Part shown: piece by piece, positions 59,696-64,000 of the stretch
Layout of the letters: each line of letters starts with the position of its first letter
How positions within the stretch are numbered: position 1 is the first letter of the stretch
Origin: Heracleum sosnowskyi
Taxonomy: Eukaryota; Streptophyta; Magnoliopsida; Apiales; Apiaceae
Length of the DNA: 64,000 bases
Assembly: GCA_030848705.1 (NCBI GenBank)
Contig: CM061238.1
Span: forward strand, 52,739,133-52,803,132
Direction of reading: 5' to 3'
Translations under genes and position numbers: made by a program
Notes under the pieces: model-generated
What the model was told of the DNA's origin: nothing
What the model saw: the letters and a program-made list of their open reading frames with translations, nothing else
The model's database searches: none

Positions 59696-59760
59696 AATGG
59701 AGCATCCGTAGGAAGCTAAAATGGAGCATCCGTAGGAAGCCACAATGAAGCATCCGCAGG
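59695..59760 (+). repeat. 23-bp tandem repeat in E, right part
   Basis: Three more copies of the unit at 28454-28523 (59695-59717, 59718-59741, 59742-59760), so the original array had six units before B landed in it. Confidence 0.92.
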
Positions 59761-59778
59761 TGGATCACAACTCTGAGT

Positions 59779-60019
59779 TATCACCCCAATGAACTTAGGG
59801 GGAGTTTCTCTGAGTCAAAGATCAACCTCGCTTAATAATACTGATGAGAATATTATTGCATCTTCAAGACCTGCACCTACCATAAGAAGCTTGTTCCAAA
59901 ATCCAGAAGAAAGTCCTCTTGAAGACATTTGTTGGGTTGATGGAATAAGGTGTCCACTTGGATCAAGGCAAGATTTTTCAGCTACTACAATTCTCCATGT
60001 CTACTTCCTGGACATCTAA
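59779..60019 (+). pseudogene. Integrase-RT linker remnant of element E
   Basis: An open stretch reads GGVSLSQRSTSLNNTDENI and PAPTIRSLFQNPEESPLED. This is Ser/Asn/Asp-rich sequence of the kind between integrase and RT in A to C, and it follows a GGGGGAG at about 59798. No RT follows. Confidence 0.5.
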
Positions 60020-61426
60020 TCTTTCTCCTTGAGTTAAAATCTCGGTTAAAGAAATGAGTGGAACATCTGCCTCGCAAATCTCTAAATCTACTGTGCTCAG
60101 ATCAGGTTCTTCAAGGATTTTCGCTAGAGGGATTCTGTGTTGAACAGTACAGTGGAAATACTTTTTGATCCAAGTGTGACTCGGTAAAGAAGACATCAGT
60201 ACCAAGTTACTTGTCAACCATCCTCTCCAGAATGGTAAGTAAGTAAGGTATGAATAAACTTCCTTATTTTTCTTGATGTCTCATATGCAGCCAGTGTTGA
60301 AATGACTTTCTTGAAAACTAAGTTTTCCAGAAAAAGTGAAGATTTTGTCTAAGTCAAAATTTACTTTATCGATGGATATTCTTATCCGTAGATAGTCATT
60401 CATAACATTGGATTAGTTTCTTTGCTTTGTCTATGGATACTGATTATCCGTAGATAATTTTCTACATTTATGGATACTACTTTTGCTCCTCTACGGATAG
60501 TGCAAAAAGGTAGTGTCTATGTCTGTAGAAAATTATAATCTAAATCTCAGCCTTTGTAAGTCATATATCTTTAGCTGAGATACGTGTAGTTTACGTAATA
60601 TCTAGCATCACTGATCAGTAGTTTTGCTGTTAAGCTGAAAGGCTCATGCAAAGTAGTTCTGAGGAGATGAGTGAGTATTCTTTTAAGAATTCTCATACCA
60701 ATTATTGACACAACTGAATTGAATACCTTGGTAGGAAATTCATGTTTTGAAAAGTTAGTTGGTGACCTCTCTCATGACTAAGTAACAGAATGCTAGAAAT
60801 TATGTTAACCACTTGTTTATGTACTAGTACCTTAACTTTTCCTGGAATCTTTGTTGTATCTCAAGTGATTATCAACCATTCAGTACTTGATAGTCCAAGA
60901 GATACTTGCTATGCTCTAATTGGCTGCCTAGATGTTGATACTTGCAAGATAATCTCCTAATCAAGAAGACATAGCATAATTCATGCCAACTCCAAGGAAA
61001 TGAGTTCAGGTCATGGCTCAGAAGAAATGCTTAGCTTAATGTCAAATCAAAAGATGCAGCTGAAGCATCCAAGCATTTCTCAAAAGAGTCAAGTACACAA
61101 ACCTCATGCACCATGCTATTGGAAGAAGTGATGTGCATGTTGTAGTGGAACTACACTGTGTTCCAATGGAACAACATTTAACCAGATATCTTGCCAATGC
61201 TCTTAATGCAGCAACTCACTTGAGTTGACAAATGAGGTTGGTAGGTAATGATTTCTTATTCTCTTACATATCTGTGTTAAATGCATGCAGCCAGTGATTT
61301 CAATCTCTGGAATTATTTATTTATTTTATGAGTGATTTCAATCTCTGGAATTATTTATTTATTTTATGTGTCTTATTTGTTTGTTTTTGTTTTGGTTATC
61401 ATGACAAGTCAATACAGTTGAGTGAT
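60020..61426 (+). other. Decayed 3' interior of element E
   Basis: 1.4 kb with no recognisable gene. TATCCGTAGATA and CTATGGATA words occur in opposing pairs at 60365-60520. RT, RNase H and env-like motifs are not seen. The stretch resembles the word-rich pol-env spacer of C in position. It ends where gypsy LTR G' begins. Confidence 0.55.
61293..61368 (+). repeat. 38-bp tandem duplication
   Basis: Two exact copies (61293-61330, 61331-61368) starting AGTGATTTCAATCTCTGG and ending TTATTTTATG. Confidence 0.93.
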
Positions 61427-61436
61427 TGTAACAGCC

Positions 61437-61461
61437 CCAAATCCGGGGTCAGGGATTTAGG
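61437..61461 (-). other. LTR-terminal hairpin of G'
   Basis: CCAAATCC / GGATTTAGG: 8-bp pairing with one bulged A. Confidence 0.6.
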
Positions 61462-61548
61462 GTTGTCACAATCCATGTACTCCTTGCCTTACCTGTAATA
61501 CTCACACCATTCATAATTTACCTGCTCATGACCCCACAACATATGTCT

Positions 61549-61564
61549 CACACACACACACACA
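61549..61564 (+). repeat. (CA)8 microsatellite
   Basis: Eight CA units inside LTR G'. Confidence 0.95.
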
Positions 61565-63053
61565 GGTTAGAGTCTCAGAAACGACACAATACAACAATTG
61601 CGGAATAAATAACTTTTATTACAATACCCAACTGTCTTTTGAATCTGTCACTGATACAATTTCTAAGTAATGTTACATTACCAATTTAGCCTTCTGATGC
61701 TCACAATCCTCTCATACCATTCATATCTATACATAAGTTGAATACCAAAAGCTGTAGCCTGATTCGATTGGTTCGTACTACTCTCGAGATCACTGCTAGA
61801 AACTGTTTACGGAAACGCCTTGCGAGGTATGTGCCGACCCATTGGCATCCTTCTTCGCTGCTATATAATATATATAAAACAATAGCAAGAGTGAGCGATA
61901 GCTCAGCAAGGTAATGAAAGTGTGGCATAATTCTGCCTTTAACTCAACCCAGAATAAAGCGGGTATAAGACAATAATTTGTCAAAATATCTCGATACTGA
62001 AATTATATCCTTATCGGAATGTATTCCCAAAAACAGTACTATTATTGTACTTCAAATATCATTTTCATAATATTTCTGCAGACTCTTGCTATATTATGAA
62101 CAAAGTTCTAGTATAATATAAAAGATGAGGTTTCAAAGTAAACCAATATAACCTTTCCAAAAATATCTGCTATGTAAGCAGAATATCAACACATAACTTA
62201 AAAGATGAAGTTATAAGGTGATTCAGTATAAACAACTCCCTTACCATAACTCATGTTATGTAAGGTATCCACAGAGTCATAACTCATAAAATAAAAGATG
62301 AAGTTGCATGGATTTATTGTCACTTCAATTCCAAACACTTCTCGACCCCCTGCCAACACGATTGGTTCTTCACCCCAATACATGTTGCAGGAAATATCCA
62401 AATTGGATGATGAACTAATACTGGAGTTGCTACCGCGTCCGCTGTGCCTAACCTTACTATGATCAGTAGCAGGTCGCACCGCTCAAATAGTTTTCTACAT
62501 GTAGATGGAAGTATCACGACGGCCTGACATTGTCTACCGCCTTACTATGACCTCCCGGCCCATTTGGGGCAATATAAAAGTTGGATGGGCCCACGCAACT
62601 TGACCACTTACACCACTCCTAGTTCAGATGAAATCCATGACTCTGAAACGTAAAGGTCGTCCTCCTTTCCCCAAGTGTAACACTTGTTGATACGACTCCA
62701 CTAAGTAGTTATATCTAGGTTGGAAAGGAAGATTCTCCAATATTTCCCAAGCTATGCTTGTTAATGGATATCGACTTGTTCCATGAATTTACCCCTCGAT
62801 TATTGAGGTGGTAACACAACATTAGACTGGCAGCAATTAAATTGCTCCAAGAAAATATCTGTCCCTTGACAGTTTTTGAATTGAGAGTTTAAAAAGAGTA
62901 GTAGTCACTTAAATCAGGTTTCCCATATTTTTGATAGTTGAGCGAGCATTTAAATCCTCTTTAAAAGACAGATTTAAACGGAAAAAAACATTATTTTGGG
63001 AACCTCTTTTTGATTGGAAAACAATTAATAACATTTATTAAACAAGTAAACCT

Positions 63054-63685
63054 TCAAATGAATATTCGAAAATAATATTCATCAAATAAACAAACCTCGA
63101 ATGAATATTTAGAAATAATATTCATTAATAAATAATCCTCAAATGAATATTCAAAAATAATATTCATTAATAAATAATCCTCAAATGAATATTAAAAATA
63201 ATATTCATTAATAAATAATCCTCAAATGAATATTCAAAAATAATATTCATTAATAAATAATCCTCAAATGAATATTCAAAAATAATATTCATTAATAAAT
63301 AATCCTCAAATGAATATAAAAAAAATAACATTCATTAATAAATAATCCTCAAATGAATATTCAAAAATAATATTCATTAATAAATAATCCTCAAATGAAT
63401 ATTCGAAAATAATATTCATTAATAAATAATCCTCAAATGAATATTAAAAATAATATTTCTCAATAAGTGAACCTCCAATGAATATTCGAAAATAATATCC
63501 TTTAAATAATTAAATCTCAAATGAATATTCAAAAGTAATATTCATTAATTAAATAAATCTCGAATGAATATAAACAATATTCTGTAAGTCGATAATCCTC
63601 AAATGTATATAAATAATATTCTGTAAGTCGATAATCCTCAAATGAATATTAATAAATAATATTCTTAAATAAAAATAATTAATCC
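63054..63685 (-). repeat. ~42-bp tandem array, about 15 units, each a hairpin
   Basis: About 15 units of 39-48 bp begin TCAAATGAATATT and continue AATAATATTCATTAATAAAT. Within each unit ATGAATATT and AATATTCAT are reverse complements around a 5-8-nt spacer. Central units are nearly identical, edge units diverged. LTR G carries degenerate traces of similar sequence near 23140-23290. Confidence 0.9.
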
Positions 63686-64000
63686 TCGAATAACGGTTAC
63701 CCGATATCTTTATCGGAAAAATAACCTTTATCATACACAAACTATAATCACTACTGATCTTAAGAAATATCATACGCCCTTAACCTAGGACCTTTATAAA
63801 ACCTGGCTTATAAGTGATATCCCATATCTAGCTTATAAGCCAATTACCAAATCATTTCCAAGTAACAACCTCTGAATGAGGTAATATTCAAAAAACATTC
63901 CTCAAATCATTTCCAGGTAATTAATACTTTCTAGAAATATAATTAATGTTTAATAATAGCAGTCCTCAAAATAATTAGTACACTGCCGCTGGAATCCCTC

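Larger units (their letters stand above)
23593..61426 (+). mobile_element. Element E: decayed Sirevirus-like copia hosting B
   Basis: The 5' LTR, PBS, gag and pol remnants are at 23593-28524. Element B then interrupts, and E resumes at 59691 and continues to the start of gypsy LTR G' at 61427. No 3' LTR of E is visible, so its end lies beyond the window or has been lost. Coding regions have many stops and deletions. Confidence 0.8.
61427..64000 (-). repeat. Gypsy LTR G' (reverse orientation), runs off the window
   Basis: It starts TGTAACAGCCCC and continues to the window end. Terminal motif CCAAATCCGGGGTC and internal blocks (GCAAGAGTGAGC, AAAACCTGGCTTATAAGT) match G, and the terminus matches the reverse complement of H. 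It is thus a third element of the same gypsy lineage, inserted in E. It contains a (CA)8 run and a 42-bp tandem array. No gene seen. Confidence 0.78.

Noticed and set aside
59978..60217. 79-codon minus-strand frame in the E interior
   Set aside because: No recognisable domain, single short frame in decayed retroelement sequence. An inverted fragment of E is possible but not shown.
63054..63685. CRISPR array
   Set aside because: Units are head-to-tail with no unique spacers, and this is plant retroelement DNA.
21695..64000. G and G' as the two LTRs of one gypsy element
   Set aside because: They share lineage motifs and order but are far too diverged in sequence and repeats to be an LTR pair. 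Two separate insertions fit better.

Overview
This window is plant nuclear DNA, almost certainly from a eudicot with a large, repeat-rich genome. A lineage such as an asterid is plausible, but the sequence alone cannot fix it. The evidence is LTR retrotransposons primed by initiator-methionine tRNA, a MAIN-like plant mobile domain (PMD) gene with plant introns, and no bacterial-style operons or ribosome binding sites. I see no intact ordinary host gene. Essentially every base belongs to a retroelement or to one PMD pseudogene.

The layout is a deep nest, anchored by 5-bp target-site duplications (TSDs). The oldest visible layer is the PMD pseudogene (19728-21694). On its left lies gypsy element H: 5' LTR tail 1-2409, decayed interior 2410-5296, and a 3' LTR of about 4.87 kb (5297-5592 plus 15148-19727). 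That 3' LTR is split by copia element A (5593-15147, TSD GGAAG). On the right, gypsy LTR G (21695-23592, reverse) cuts the PMD gene. Copia element E (23593-61426) sits in G. Copia element B (28525-59690, minus strand, TSD AGCCA) sits in E. Copia elements D (30184-36939, TSD CTTGT) and C (40180-52846, TSD TAACC) sit in B. Solo LTR F (48830-49947, TSD CATCC) sits in C. A second reverse gypsy LTR, G' (61427 to the window end), sits in the far part of E. LTR divergences counted by eye agree with this order: B about 2.8%, D about 1.6%, C about 1.2%, H about 0.7%, A about 0.5%.

Elements A to E are Sirevirus-like copia elements: very long Gag with CCHC knuckles, protease-integrase-RT-RNase H order, a GGGGGAG polypurine tract, and a long extra 3' ORF (env-like) in A, B, C and D. 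A and D have lost reverse transcriptase, and their integrase reading runs into env-like sequence. B keeps a nearly complete pol with one nonsense codon. C keeps an intact gag. E is the most decayed. No element here is coding-competent throughout.

The strongest novel signals are these. (1) Each copia family carries its own short DNA word, repeated in its LTR and again in its internal regions, often inside coding sequence. (2) A hairpin near the LTR 3' end has compensating stem changes between three copia families, and a separate covarying hairpin sits at the end of three gypsy LTRs. (3) A splice-acceptor-like sequence lies at the gag-pol junction of most of the families. (4) A and H look young by their LTRs but are internally defective, which implies mobilisation in trans.
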